From Streptomyces sp. PTY087I2 (GTDB lineage: Bacteria > Actinomycetota > Actinomycetes > Streptomycetales > Streptomycetaceae), in assembly GCF_001687325.1 (NCBI RefSeq), contig NZ_LZRD01000006.1, positions 1-64,000 on the forward strand: 64,000 nucleotides of DNA, given 5' to 3'. Under the pieces are notes generated by a model. It searched no databases. It was not told the origin of the DNA and saw nothing but the letters and a program-made list of their open reading frames with translations. Below are positions 43,100-51,894 of this stretch, in pieces (position 1 is the first letter of the stretch; each line of letters begins with the position of its first letter). A program made the translations under genes and the position numbers.

Positions 43100-44044
43100 C
43101 TAGGAGGAGAGTGAGAGCGAGTCGACGACCACCGTGGCCGCTTCGGCGATCAGCCGGTCGTCCGGCTCCGCGTCCTTCGTACCGCGGTGCGACAGGATGG
43201 CGATGACGATGGGCGCGGAGTCCGGGGGCCACACCACGGCGATGTCGTTGCGGGCCCCGTAGTAGCCGCCGGTCCCGGTCTTGTCGCCCACGACCCAGCC
43301 CTTGGGCACCCCCGCCCTGATCACCGCGTCCCCGGTGGTGTTGGTCCGCAGCCATGTCGTCAGCTGCGCCCGCTCGGGTGCGCGCAGGGCCTTGCCGAGG
43401 ACGAACGCGCGCAGATCCTCGGCCAGCGCCCGGGGCGTGGAGGTGTCTCTCTTCTCGCCGGGAACCCAGCCGCTCAGCTCCGGCTCCTCCCGGTCCATCC
43501 GCGTGATGTCGTCGCCCAGCTTCTCCAGCGAGGCGTCCAGGCCCTTCGGACCGCCGACGTGGTCGAAGAGGAGGTTGGCGGCGGTGTTGTCGCTGTAGCG
43601 CACGGAGGCGTCGCACAGCTCCTTCAGCGTCATGCCGGTGTCCACGTGCTTCTCGGTCACCGGGGAGTTGGCGACCAGGTCCTCGCGGGTGTAGGTCACC
43701 CGCTTCTCCATGCCGTCCAGGGAGTAGGTGCTGAGCACGACCGCGGCCTGGAGCGCCTTGAAGGTCGAGTGGTAGCCGAAGCGCGCCCGGTCGTTGTGGG
43801 CCACCTCGCGCCCCGTGCCGGTGTCGATCGCGTACACACCCAGCCGCGCGTCGAACTTCCGCTCCAGCTCCTTGAAGTCGCCGGCGTACGGCTTCACGGC
43901 GGCAGCGGAGGCCGACGTACTCGCGGCGGGCTTGGGGGAAGAGTCCCGCGAGGCGGATTCGCTCTGCCCGCAGGCCGCCAGCGGTACGAGGGACAGCGCG
44001 GCGACCAGACCGGCGACGGCGGTCCTGGCACGGGAGTGACGCAT
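43100..44044 (-). CDS. blaL: Class A beta-lactamase (lipoprotein)
   Basis: A 314-residue exported serine beta-lactamase. The signal ends in a lipobox-like PLAAC (Cys25) with a Ser/Ala-rich linker. Catalytic motifs are S93-TF-K96, S151-D-N153, the omega-loop EPEL with E187 as general base, and K255-T-G257. It hydrolyses penicillins and related beta-lactams outside the membrane. The ATG at 44044 has GGAGG eight bases upstream. It is transcribed away from a LysR gene, the blaL/blaA arrangement described in Streptomyces cacaoi, so penicillin-inducible control is expected. Confidence 0.93.
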   Translation of the reverse strand: MRHSRARTAVAGLVAALSLVPLAACGQSESASRDSSPKPAASTSASAAAVKPYAGDFKELERKFDARLGVYAIDTGTGREVAHNDRARFGYHSTFKALQAAVVLSTYSLDGMEKRVTYTREDLVANSPVTEKHVDTGMTLKELCDASVRYSDNTAANLLFDHVGGPKGLDASLEKLGDDITRMDREEPELSGWVPGEKRDTSTPRALAEDLRAFVLGKALRAPERAQLTTWLRTNTTGDAVIRAGVPKGWVVGDKTGTGGYYGARNDIAVVWPPDSAPIVIAILSHRGTKDAEPDDRLIAEAATVVVDSLSLSS

Positions 44045-44177
44045 GGGCGGAACCTCCAGGCGCTCCGGTCCGGAGCGCATCGGGGACGGGGCCGCACAGC
44101 TCCGTCCCGGGTACGTGATCATGCCTGCGAAGCCACCTTCGTCCCCGCCGGTCATGCGGTCCAATACGCTCTTGCGC

Positions 44178-44193
44178 GTTTCCATGCCGAAAC
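44178..44193. promoter_or_regulatory. LysR operator candidate between blaL and blaA
   Basis: Perfect inverted repeat GTTTC-CATGCC-GAAAC, fitting the T-N11-A rule for LysR-type sites. It lies 18 bases upstream of the LysR start and 134 bases upstream of the beta-lactamase start, suited to shared control and autoregulation. Confidence 0.65.
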
Positions 44194-44210
44194 CGCATAG
44201 GCTCGGGGGC

Positions 44211-45113
44211 GTGGATCTGGTCGGAGCGTGTCGGGCGTTCGTCAGCGTCAGCGAGTACGGCGGCTTCACCGACGGGGCCGCCGCCGCGGGGATGTCCCAG
44301 TCGGTGGCGAGCCGCCGGGTCGCGGCCCTGGAGGAGCGCTTCGGCGAGCAGCTGTTCGAGCGCACCTCGCGGCGGGCCGTGCTCACCCCCTTCGGGCGCG
44401 ACATGCTGGCCGCCGCCAGGCAGCTCGTCCAGGCCGCCGACGTCCTGCTGGAGGAGGCCGAAGCCGTCAAGGACAAGCCCTGGCGACTGGCCGTCCCCGC
44501 CATCTGCTCCCCGTCCGCCCTGGCACGCCTGGTCGCCGAGGCACGGGGCCACGGCGTCCGGCTCGACCTCCGGACCGCCGGACCGGCGCGGCGCAGGGAA
44601 CTCGTCCAGGCCCAGCAGGTGCGCGCCGCCCTGCTCGCCGTACCCGCGGAAGGGGCGCCCTGGTCCGTACCGCTCGGGCTGGCCGGGGCGCGGGAGGCCG
44701 GGGTGCGGCGGATCTACGTCGAGACACTGCGGCTCGGGCGGGCCTCGCCGGGCCCGGCCCGCCGCGTCTGGATCCAGCCGGAGGACGACGTACCGCACAT
44801 CCGCGACCCTCTGACGCGGCTGCGGGACGCGGTGGGCCTGCGGCCCGCGCAGGTGCTCGCCGCACCGGACCTGACGGCCGCCGCGGCCGAAGTCCTCTGC
44901 TCCGGTGACCTGTTGCTGTGCTCCCGGGCCCAGGCGGCGGAACTCGCCCTGGCCTGGCACCCCATCGGCGAGATGACCCCGCGCCGGGGCTACGCCCTCA
45001 CGGTCGTGGCGGACGGCAACCCCCTGCCCGTCGAAGCGCGGCTGGGCGAGGCCATCGCCCGCTGCCTGGGCGCGGACGACCCGGCCCGCGCCGGGGGAGG
45101 GAAGGCGGCATGA
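44211..45113 (+). CDS. blaA: LysR-type regulator of beta-lactamase (BlaA-like)
   Basis: A 300-residue LysR-family protein. The winged helix is at about 1-60 ([25 protein letters not shown] then [31 protein letters not shown]), and the effector-binding domain follows. It should bind the divergent intergenic region and activate beta-lactamase synthesis. GTG 44211 is preferred: the upstream ATG at 44184 falls inside the predicted operator, and a -10-like CATAGG close to the GTG suggests a leaderless message. Its stop overlaps the next gene's ATG. Confidence 0.88.
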   Translation: MDLVGACRAFVSVSEYGGFTDGAAAAGMSQSVASRRVAALEERFGEQLFERTSRRAVLTPFGRDMLAAARQLVQAADVLLEEAEAVKDKPWRLAVPAICSPSALARLVAEARGHGVRLDLRTAGPARRRELVQAQQVRAALLAVPAEGAPWSVPLGLAGAREAGVRRIYVETLRLGRASPGPARRVWIQPEDDVPHIRDPLTRLRDAVGLRPAQVLAAPDLTAAAAEVLCSGDLLLCSRAQAAELALAWHPIGEMTPRRGYALTVVADGNPLPVEARLGEAIARCLGADDPARAGGGKAA

Positions 45114-46012
45114 ACACCGAGGCCCTGTTGCGGGACGTGCGCACCCGGCTGTCCGAGGGCGGCCTGCGCGCGTGCCTGCTGGTGCGGGACCTGGACACGG
45201 GGGAGGAGCTGGGCATCGAGCCGGACACGGAGCTGCCGTCGGCCTCCCTGGTGAAGGTTCCGCTCGCGTTCGCCACGCTCGAACGCATCCGGCGCGGCGA
45301 ACTGGACGGCGCGACCCTTCTGGACGTGGCGCCCGGCCGCGTCGACACGCCGGGCCCGACCGGCCTCAGCCGCTTCCGGCACCCCGCCCGGATCGCCATC
45401 GACGACCTGCTCTACCTCAGCACCTGCCTGAGCGACGGAACGGCCGCCGACGCGCTGTTCGACCTCACGCCGCCCGCCCGGGTCGCCGGTCTCCTCCGCG
45501 AAGCCGATCTGCGAGGGATCACGGTCCGGCACCGCACGGAGGAGCTGTTCGACACGCCCGTGGAGCGTTTCGACGCCGACCAGGCGCACCTCGCCCACGC
45601 GCTGGCCATCGACGCGGGCACCAGCGGCCGCGGCCACCGGGTGCCCCAGCTCGACACGACCCGCGCCAACACCGGCAGCGCACGCGCTTTCGTCGACCTC
45701 CTCCAAGCCGTGTGGACCCCGTCGAAGATCCATCCGGAAGTGGCCGAACGGCTCCGCGACCTCCTGGCCCACAACGTGCTGCGCCACCGGCTGACCCCCG
45801 ACTTCAGTTCCGACGCGAGCCGGTGGTCCTCCAAGACGGGCACCCTGCTGAACCTCAGACACGAGATCGGCGTCGTGGAGCACGCCGACGGACAGACCTT
45901 CGCCGTCGCCGTCCTGACCGAGTCGTCGGTCCCGGCGGGCGCGCAGCCGGGCGTCGACGCGCTGATGGCCGAAGCCGCCCGGCGGCTGCGCGACCACCTG
46001 CGACAGCTCTAG
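45110..46012 (+). CDS. blaB: Cytosolic penicillin-recognising serine protein (BlaB-like regulator)
   Basis: A 300-residue protein with the class A beta-lactamase fold motifs S46-LV-K49 (SASLVK), SDG in CLSDGTAADALF, and KTG in WSSKTGT, but no signal peptide. In S. cacaoi a gene in this position, blaB, is needed with the LysR-type BlaA to induce the beta-lactamase. Presence of the motifs without an export signal fits a sensor or effector inside the cell rather than a resistance enzyme. The third residue of the SDN triad is Gly and an ExxLN omega loop is not obvious, so hydrolysis may be poor. ATGA overlap couples it to blaA. Confidence 0.82.
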   Translation: MNTEALLRDVRTRLSEGGLRACLLVRDLDTGEELGIEPDTELPSASLVKVPLAFATLERIRRGELDGATLLDVAPGRVDTPGPTGLSRFRHPARIAIDDLLYLSTCLSDGTAADALFDLTPPARVAGLLREADLRGITVRHRTEELFDTPVERFDADQAHLAHALAIDAGTSGRGHRVPQLDTTRANTGSARAFVDLLQAVWTPSKIHPEVAERLRDLLAHNVLRHRLTPDFSSDASRWSSKTGTLLNLRHEIGVVEHADGQTFAVAVLTESSVPAGAQPGVDALMAEAARRLRDHLRQL

Positions 46013-46148
46013 GGAATGTCCGGCCGGCCACGCGCCCCCGAGGTGGCCACGGCGTGAAACATCGCCGAACACCTGTCAGGTACCTGACGGAGGGGCCGGT
46101 CGCGCACGCATACTCGTCGCGACCCCGTCCGCCGCTCAGGGAGTCCCC

Positions 46149-47027
46149 ATGGCCCACCTCACCCGCCGCCGCGCGCTCACCGTCGCCCTCGCCACCGCCG
46201 CCGCGGGCATCGCCGTCCCCGCCACGACGGCGGCCGCCGCGCCCGCCCGACCGCGCGGCCCGCGCCCGTTACGCCACGCCCACGCGCACAACGACTACCT
46301 CCACCCGCGCCCGCTGCACGACGCGCTCGCCCACGGGTTCACCAGCGTCGAGGCGGACATCTTCCTCGTCGACGGCGAACTCCTCGTCGCCCACGAGCCC
46401 GCCACCCTCGACCCCACCCGCACCCTCGCCTCGCTCTACCTCGACCCGCTCGCCGCCCTCGTCCGCGCCGGACACGGCAGCGTCCACCCGCACCACCGGA
46501 CCCCGGTCCAACTCCTCATCGACATCAAGGCCGACGGCGTCGCCACCTACCAGGAGCTGGACCGGCAACTGCGCCGCCACCAGCACATGCTCACCCGCTA
46601 CCAGCACGGCCGCGTCGTCCCCAAAGCCGTCACCGCCGTCATCTCCGGCGACCGCGCCGCCCGGGCCCCCATGGAGGCCCAGCGCACCCGCCTCGCCTTC
46701 TACGACGGCCGCCTCGACGACCTCGGCACCCCGGCCCCCGCCTCCTTCGCCCCGCTCGTCAGCGCCAACTGGACCCAGAGCTTCAGCTGGCTCGGCGCGG
46801 GCCCCTTCCCCCGCGCCGAGCGCGACCGGCTCCACAGCCTCGTCACCACCGCCCACCGCGAAGGCCGCCGCATCCGCTTCTGGGCCACCCCGGACGTCGC
46901 GGGCCCCGAACGCGAGGCCGTCTGGTCCGAACTGCTCGCCGCGGGGGTCGACCACCTCAACACCGACGACCTGGCCGGGCTCGAAAGCTTCCTGCGCGCC
47001 CGGCGGAACACCGCGCCGACCTCGTAA
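46149..47027 (+). CDS. Exported PI-PLC/glycerophosphodiesterase-like phosphodiesterase
   Basis: A 292-residue protein with a twin-arginine-like signal (TRRRALTVALATAAAG and an Ala-rich cleavage site). The mature protein begins with HAHNDYLH, then GFTSVEADIFLVDGELLVAHEP, which match the catalytic His and metal-binding Glu/Asp/His of the PI-PLC/GDPD TIM barrel. LLIDIKADG and HLNTDDL provide later strands. It probably hydrolyses phosphodiesters of lipids or teichoic-acid-like polymers outside the cell. Confidence 0.85.
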   Translation: MAHLTRRRALTVALATAAAGIAVPATTAAAAPARPRGPRPLRHAHAHNDYLHPRPLHDALAHGFTSVEADIFLVDGELLVAHEPATLDPTRTLASLYLDPLAALVRAGHGSVHPHHRTPVQLLIDIKADGVATYQELDRQLRRHQHMLTRYQHGRVVPKAVTAVISGDRAARAPMEAQRTRLAFYDGRLDDLGTPAPASFAPLVSANWTQSFSWLGAGPFPRAERDRLHSLVTTAHREGRRIRFWATPDVAGPEREAVWSELLAAGVDHLNTDDLAGLESFLRARRNTAPTS

Positions 47028-47048
47028 CGCACGACCTTCCGGAAGTAC

Positions 47049-47080
47049 CCGTTCGGCGGACACGCCAGTGCGCCGAACGG
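47049..47080 (+). terminator. Hairpin after the phosphodiesterase gene
   Basis: Perfect 10-bp stem CCGTTCGGCG / CGCCGAACGG with a 12-base loop, 22 bases after the stop. Confidence 0.65.
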
Positions 47081-47144
47081 CCCCTCCGCTGCGCCACACT
47101 GGCGGCCGAAAGCCGCAAATCAGGCGCGGCGGAGGAGGTTGGTC

Positions 47145-47339
47145 ATGGCCATTTCGATCTCACTGGTACTGCTCCTGGTGATCCTCGCGGTGATCTTTCT
47201 GCGCAACGGAGGCCTGAAGGTCTCGCACGCCCTGGTCTGCCTCCTGCTGGGCTTCTTCCTCGCGGGTACGAGCATGGCCCCGACCATTCACGACGGCGTC
47301 GGGGCCACCGCCGACCTGGTCAGCAGCCTGCACCCCTGA
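47145..47339 (+). CDS. Small two-helix membrane protein
   Basis: A 64-residue protein: N-terminal helix (ISISLVLLLVILAVIFL), a short basic loop (RNGGLKVSH), a second helix (ALVCLLLGFFLAGTSMAP) and a short tail. The ATG at 47145 has a strong GGAGGAGG. No function is assignable; similar small proteins are common in Streptomyces. Confidence 0.75.
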   Translation: MAISISLVLLLVILAVIFLRNGGLKVSHALVCLLLGFFLAGTSMAPTIHDGVGATADLVSSLHP

Positions 47340-47443
47340 CGGGATCCGCCGCCGGATTCCGTACGGCTGCGCCACCGGCCCCGTACGAGGGACCGCGCGG
47401 GGGACCGTCCGCATCCGCACCGGACATCCCGCACAATGGGCAG

Positions 47444-48184
47444 ATGTCTTTTCCGCCCTCCGGCCGGCACTCGGGCGCCGCCCACCACGAGTACTGCAAC
47501 ACCGCCCTGTGCTGCCGGTGCCAGATGCGGACCTGGACGACCAAGGCGGGCAACGAGCGGCTCTGCGGGCCGTGCGCGGCCTGCTGCCACGAGTGCGGCC
47601 GGGCGCCCGCACCCCATCTGGACGGGCTCGACGGCGGGCTGTGCGCCGAATGCCGCGGACTGTGCGGCCGCTGCCACGCACCCCGGCGCCCCGACGGATC
47701 CTGCGCCTGCGACCGCTGGCGGGAGAGCGCCCGGAGCAACCCCCGCGGTTACGTCCTCCAGGCCCTGCCGCACCAACTCCTCCAAGGCCTCGGCGGCCGG
47801 GTGCCCAGCACCGTCCACGACCTCATCCACCAGGAGATCGCCGTCCGCAGCGCCGCCCAGCTCCGCGAGCGCATCGAACGGCGCTGGAACCTGCGCTGGG
47901 CCCACGCCCTCGGCGAACTCGACGAGGACGGCCGCCGCCGGTGGAGCGCCCAGGACATCGCCGAACAGCTCCTGCGGCCCGGCTCCTGCACCGACCCCCT
48001 GTGCGAGGACGGCTACCACCTCACGACCGACGCCCCCTGCGCCCACTGCCGGCAGCCCCTGCACCGCTTCGTCCCCTCGGTCGCCGACCACACGGCGACC
48101 TCGGAACACGCACGCTCCACCGCCGCAGAGATCCGCCGGGCCATCAAGGACAACCGCTCCCGCCCGAAGCGCCCGCAGCGCTGA
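47444..48184 (+). CDS. Cysteine-rich zinc-ribbon-type protein of unknown function
   Basis: A 246-residue protein I cannot name. The first 90 residues carry repeated CxxC pairs (CCRCQ, CGPCAACCHECG, CAECRGLCGRCH, CACDRW), enough for several zinc sites. The middle (about 105-185) is helical. A last pair of Cys knuckles follows (CTDPLCEDGYH and CAHCRQPLHRF). There is no signal or membrane segment. The layout resembles replication- or transposon-associated zinc-finger proteins of actinobacteria, so nucleic-acid binding is a fair guess. Start ATG 47444 has only a weak ribosome site. Confidence 0.75.
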   Translation: MSFPPSGRHSGAAHHEYCNTALCCRCQMRTWTTKAGNERLCGPCAACCHECGRAPAPHLDGLDGGLCAECRGLCGRCHAPRRPDGSCACDRWRESARSNPRGYVLQALPHQLLQGLGGRVPSTVHDLIHQEIAVRSAAQLRERIERRWNLRWAHALGELDEDGRRRWSAQDIAEQLLRPGSCTDPLCEDGYHLTTDAPCAHCRQPLHRFVPSVADHTATSEHARSTAAEIRRAIKDNRSRPKRPQR

Positions 48185-48320
48185 GCGACCCGCCCCGGGC
48201 CCGGGCATGTTGCGGCAGCGTGTCGGGCCCGCGAAACCCTCCTCGTTTCCATGGACACTTCACGGACCTCCTCCTAACGTCGGGCGGCGGCGCGACCCCC
48301 GTCCGTAACCGAGGAGCCCG

Positions 48321-49910
48321 ATGCCCCCGCCGTACCGCAGAGCGCTCGCCCGCGCCCTGGCCCTGACGCTCGCCGTCGCCACCCTCACCCTGGCCGGGCC
48401 CACGGCCCCCGCCCTGGCCGACGACATCCCCAAGGCCCCCGGCCACCGCCTGGTCAAGGCGTACGAAGGCGCTCCCGCCACCGCGTCGCCGGTCCCCGGG
48501 CAGGCGCCCCCGCAACACCCCTACCTCGCCCCCAACGGCCGCAGCGGCATGCACGCGGACGCGGCGGGCAGCGGCACCCACCCGTACGCCGGACCGCTCG
48601 GCCGGAGCCCGGAGGTGACCAGCGAGAAGATCGCCCCGGTCGGCGGCGAGTGCGCCACCGCGACCTTCGACGCGGCCGGCCGGCTGATCACGGTCTGCGG
48701 AACGTTCACCGGCTTCCTGCTCAAGCTGCTCGACCCGCGCACCCTCGACACCCTCGCCGAGTACAAGCTGCCGCAGCGCTCCTCCACCGTCGAGGCGATC
48801 ACCCGGCTCGACTTCTCGAAGATCTTCAAGGACACCTCGGGCGGCGCCTACTTCTACCTGGACGACCGGGACCGGGTCGTCCTCGCCGACTCGCGCCAGC
48901 ACGTTCTGCGCATCGCCCACCGGCAGGACGCCGACGGCCGCTGGGAGTTCGCCGTCGAGGACGACTGGGACCTCACCGGACATGTCCCGCACGACTGCGT
49001 GTCCTGGACCAACCTCTTCCCCAGCGGCGTCTGCGACCCGGTGACCTCCGTGATGCCCGACTGGCAGGGCCGCATCTGGTGGGTGACCCGGCTCGGCCGG
49101 GCCGGCACGGTCGACCCGGACACCTCGGCCATCCGGTCCGTCCGGCTCGACGGCGAGGAGATCCAGAACTCGTTCTCCGTGGACCGGGACACGGTCTCCA
49201 TCGTCTCCGACCACGCTCTCTACAGCTTCACGGCCGAGGCGGACGGCACCCCGCGCGTCCAGTGGCGGCAGACGTACGACCGGGGCACCGGCACCAAACC
49301 CGGCTCGGTCAACCAGGGCTCCGGCACCACCCCCGACCTGTTCGGCACCGATGAGCAATACGTCGCCATCACCGACAACGCGGACGACCGGATGAACGTC
49401 CTGGTCTTCCGCCGGGGCGCCGATGTCCCCGCTGACCGCCGCCTCGTCTGCTCGGTCCCGGTCTTCGGCCACGGCCGCTCCACCACCGACAACTCGCTGA
49501 TCAGCTGGGGCAACAGCCTCGTCGTCGAGAACAACTACGGCTACGAGAACCCCACCTCCCTGCTGCTGGGCCGCAGCGTCGTCGGCGGCGTCACCCGGAT
49601 CGACGTACGGCCCGACGGCAGCGGCTGCGACACGGTGTGGGAGAGCGCCGTCCGCTCGCCCTCCACCGTGCCCAAGCTGTCCACGGCCAACGGGCTCCTC
49701 TACTTCTACGAGAAGGAACCCAACGCCCTGGGCATCGACGCCTGGTATCTGACCGCCGTCGACTTCCGTACCGGCGAACGCCGCTGGCGCACCCTCACCG
49801 GCACCGGACCCGCCTACGACAACAACTGGGCACCCATCACGATCGGCCCCGACGGCACCGCGTACGCGGGTGTCTTCAACGGGATCGTCGCGGTGCGCGA
49901 CACCGTCTGA
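48321..49910 (+). CDS. Secreted beta-propeller-like protein
   Basis: A 529-residue protein with a cleavable signal (RALALTLAVATLTLAG, cleavage after PALA). The mature part consists of repeated strand blocks with Trp and DPxT turns (GRIWWVTRLGRAGTVDPDT, GRLITVCGTFTGFLLKLLDPRT, ITIGPDGTAYAGVFNGIVAV), as in PQQ- or YWTD-like propellers. No catalytic residues are recognised. Two paired cysteines around 222-235 may form a disulfide. Extracellular binding or scaffold functions are possible. Confidence 0.75.
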   Translation: MPPPYRRALARALALTLAVATLTLAGPTAPALADDIPKAPGHRLVKAYEGAPATASPVPGQAPPQHPYLAPNGRSGMHADAAGSGTHPYAGPLGRSPEVTSEKIAPVGGECATATFDAAGRLITVCGTFTGFLLKLLDPRTLDTLAEYKLPQRSSTVEAITRLDFSKIFKDTSGGAYFYLDDRDRVVLADSRQHVLRIAHRQDADGRWEFAVEDDWDLTGHVPHDCVSWTNLFPSGVCDPVTSVMPDWQGRIWWVTRLGRAGTVDPDTSAIRSVRLDGEEIQNSFSVDRDTVSIVSDHALYSFTAEADGTPRVQWRQTYDRGTGTKPGSVNQGSGTTPDLFGTDEQYVAITDNADDRMNVLVFRRGADVPADRRLVCSVPVFGHGRSTTDNSLISWGNSLVVENNYGYENPTSLLLGRSVVGGVTRIDVRPDGSGCDTVWESAVRSPSTVPKLSTANGLLYFYEKEPNALGIDAWYLTAVDFRTGERRWRTLTGTGPAYDNNWAPITIGPDGTAYAGVFNGIVAVRDTV

Positions 49911-49926
49911 CGGGCAGCACGCCTCC

Positions 49927-50298
49927 TCATCCGTCCCCGTCCACCAGGCGGGAACGGATGAGGAAGCGCACCCCTTCCGGGGCCTCCAGCGAGAAGCCGC
50001 TGCCCCGGCCCTCCACCACGTCGACGATCAGCCGAGTGTGGGCCCACACCGCGTACTGGCTCCGCGACATCCAGAAGGGCACCGTTTCGGACATTCCCTC
50101 GACGACGAGTTCCGCCAGCAGCACATCGGCGTCCCCGGTACGGAACTCGTCCGCCGGGTAGCACATCGGCGCGCTGCCGTCGCAGCAGCCGCCCGACTGA
50201 TGGAACATCAACGGGCCGTGGTCCGCCCGCAGCCGCCGCAGCAGTCCGGCGGCGGCGGGCGTCAGCCCGACGGCGGGTGATACCGGGTCACACTCCAT
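49927..50298 (-). CDS. DUF779 family protein
   Basis: A 123-residue protein with the family hallmark FHQSGGCCDGSAPMCYP, in which adjacent cysteines may bind metal, and QYAVWAHTRLIVDVVEGRGSGFSLE. In many genomes the gene sits next to an NAD-dependent aldehyde dehydrogenase; here it stands alone. The ATG at 50298 has AAAGGGG upstream. Confidence 0.85.
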   Translation of the reverse strand: MECDPVSPAVGLTPAAAGLLRRLRADHGPLMFHQSGGCCDGSAPMCYPADEFRTGDADVLLAELVVEGMSETVPFWMSRSQYAVWAHTRLIVDVVEGRGSGFSLEAPEGVRFLIRSRLVDGDG

Positions 50299-50362
50299 GG
50301 ACCTGCCCCTTTCCGGCCGTGGCAGCGCTGCGACAACCGGACGCGAGTCAACTCGACCGGAC

Positions 50363-50397
50363 GTTGCGACCGGGTTGCACACCCTATGCTCGCGCCC
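50363..50397 (+). promoter_or_regulatory. Leaderless-type promoter
   Basis: TTGCGA (50363-50368), 16-base spacer, TATGCT (50385-50390), with ATG 50398 eight bases after the -10 box and no Shine-Dalgarno site. Confidence 0.55.
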
Positions 50398-50775
50398 ATG
50401 GAGCAACGGGAAGTCGTGAAGCGCGTGATCGGCATCCTCACAGAGGCGCGCGAAATGCAGCGCCTGCTGGAGGCGGACCTCGAACGGGAAGATCTGGACG
50501 CGGGAGCGGGCGCGGTCACCGCCCTGCTGAACGAGACGATGCCGCACATCGCCATCCCCGACGACTTCTCCGTCGAGGAGGTGGTCGCCGTCGTCGGGCG
50601 CGAGGTCGGCGGTGCGGTCGAACAGCTCGTGAGCGCCTTCACCCTCGCGTTCACGATGCTCGCCCAGGTCCACGACTCCGGGCAGACCGACGTGTCGTCG
50701 GCCGACGTCCTCCAGGACCTCGCGCTGCGGGTCGAGGGCGGCGGACCGGACGACGACGAGAACCCGCTGCTGTAG
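50398..50775 (+). CDS. Small acidic helical protein of unknown function
   Basis: A 125-residue protein, mostly helical by residue pattern and acidic at the end (GGGPDDDENPLL). It has no membrane segment or recognised motif. ATG 50398 is preferred over ATG 50386 because the latter overlaps the -10 box. Confidence 0.65.
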   Translation: MEQREVVKRVIGILTEAREMQRLLEADLEREDLDAGAGAVTALLNETMPHIAIPDDFSVEEVVAVVGREVGGAVEQLVSAFTLAFTMLAQVHDSGQTDVSSADVLQDLALRVEGGGPDDDENPLL

Positions 50776-50851
50776 CCCCCTGCGTTCCGTGGCGCGGGTA
50801 TGCATAGTGGAGGGAGGAAGCGCGTATCTCCCTCGCGGCATGGAGGCAGCT

Positions 50852-51031
50852 GTGGGAAAGAGCACCGAGATAGCCCGCGCCAAGGCGCGAAGGCTCAAAG
50901 GCATGATCAAGGAGTCGGACGGCATCGCCCTCGAGGACGAGCGGCTGAAGGCCGAGGGCAGGAGGGAACAGGCCGAGGCCCGCCGCGAGGAGGCCCTGGC
51001 ACGCGCGTCACGGGCTGCTTCCGACCGCTGA
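50852..51031 (+). CDS. CsbD-like small stress protein
   Basis: A 59-residue, highly charged helical protein. KARRLKGMIKESDG followed by DERLKAEGRREQAEARR has the CsbD pattern of a Lys/Gly segment, then an acidic helix and AEG. CsbD proteins accumulate under general stress; the molecular role is unclear. GTG 50852 is preferred to ATG 50840 because GGAGG sits five bases upstream of it. Confidence 0.65.
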   Translation: MGKSTEIARAKARRLKGMIKESDGIALEDERLKAEGRREQAEARREEALARASRAASDR

Positions 51032-51066
51032 GAGTGAGCGAGGCGCCCGAGCCGTCACCGTACGGC

Positions 51067-51176
51067 CGGGCGCCTTCGCCCTGGCACGCGCGCGTTTGCC
51101 GGGTCGGGCGCCTTCGCCATGGCTGGAGCCTTTGCGAGGCCGACGCCTTGGCCATGGCCTGCGCCTGTGCGAGGCC
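51067..51176. repeat. Degenerate short-repeat cluster
   Basis: CGGGCGCCTTCGCC occurs at 51067-51080 and 51105-51118 (period 38), and TGCGAGGCC at 51133-51141 and 51168-51176 (period 35). Similar GCC-TT-GC blocks fill the gap. The region lies between the CsbD-like gene and a convergent gene and shows no coding character. Confidence 0.45.
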
Positions 51177-51222
51177 GGGGCGTCTTCGCCGAAGCTTGGG
51201 CCTTCGTGGGGCCGCGCGGTGG

Positions 51223-51894
51223 TCACTTCCCGGCGAGGGCCGACTCCCGTACCGTCTCGGCGGTCTCCCGGTCGAGGGCCGCCCTGACCAGCGCCGCCGC
51301 GAACGCGGCCCGGTCCCGGTCGCGCGTCACCTCGGCGAGCCGGCCCGTGGAGGTCGGCAGACCGAGCCGCTCGGCCCCCTGGAGTCCCTTCGCGCCGACC
51401 CAGAACCCGGTCTCCGGCCATACGGCCTGCACCTCGCGTACGAAGATGTCGGCCCCGGCCGGGCCGATCCCCGGCACCCGCTGGAGCCCCGCCCGCACCG
51501 CCTCCGTATCGCCGTCCGCCTCCGCGCGCAGCCGCCGCAGGTCGCCCTTCCAGACGTCCAGGACCAGGTGGGCGCCCTCGCCGAGCTGGGTGGAGGTCCG
51601 CTCGTCGTAGCGGCGGTAACCGCCCTCGCCCAACGCGTCCACGCGCTGCTGCCAGGTCGCGTCCGCCATCCGGCGCGGGGTGCGCATCCCGTGCGCGAAC
51701 AACGCCCGCGCGGCGGCCACGGCCACCGATGCGCGGATCCTGGCGCTCAGCAGATGGCTCAGCACCAGAAGCTGGTAGAGCGGCTGCGGGGTGTCGCGCA
51801 GCCGGATCCCCGCCTCCGCCGCATACGTCCGCCCGCACTCCTCCAGCAGCGCGTCGGTGATCCGGCGCGCTGAAGGGGACGCCGTCCCGGTCAT
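51223..51894 (-). CDS. HhH-GPD endonuclease III-like protein, catalytic residues not evident
   Basis: A 223-residue protein with the helix-hairpin-helix of DNA glycosylases (VPGIGPAGADIFVREV) and an all-helical N-terminal half. The Lys of the usual GVGRKTA hairpin is replaced and the downstream catalytic Asp of VDTH is not evident (VWPETGFWVG). The C-terminal [4Fe-4S] cysteines are absent. It may bind DNA without classic glycosylase/lyase activity. The ATG at 51894 overlaps the stop of the upstream small gene (ATGA). Confidence 0.75.
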   Translation of the reverse strand: MTGTASPSARRITDALLEECGRTYAAEAGIRLRDTPQPLYQLLVLSHLLSARIRASVAVAAARALFAHGMRTPRRMADATWQQRVDALGEGGYRRYDERTSTQLGEGAHLVLDVWKGDLRRLRAEADGDTEAVRAGLQRVPGIGPAGADIFVREVQAVWPETGFWVGAKGLQGAERLGLPTSTGRLAEVTRDRDRAAFAAALVRAALDRETAETVRESALAGK

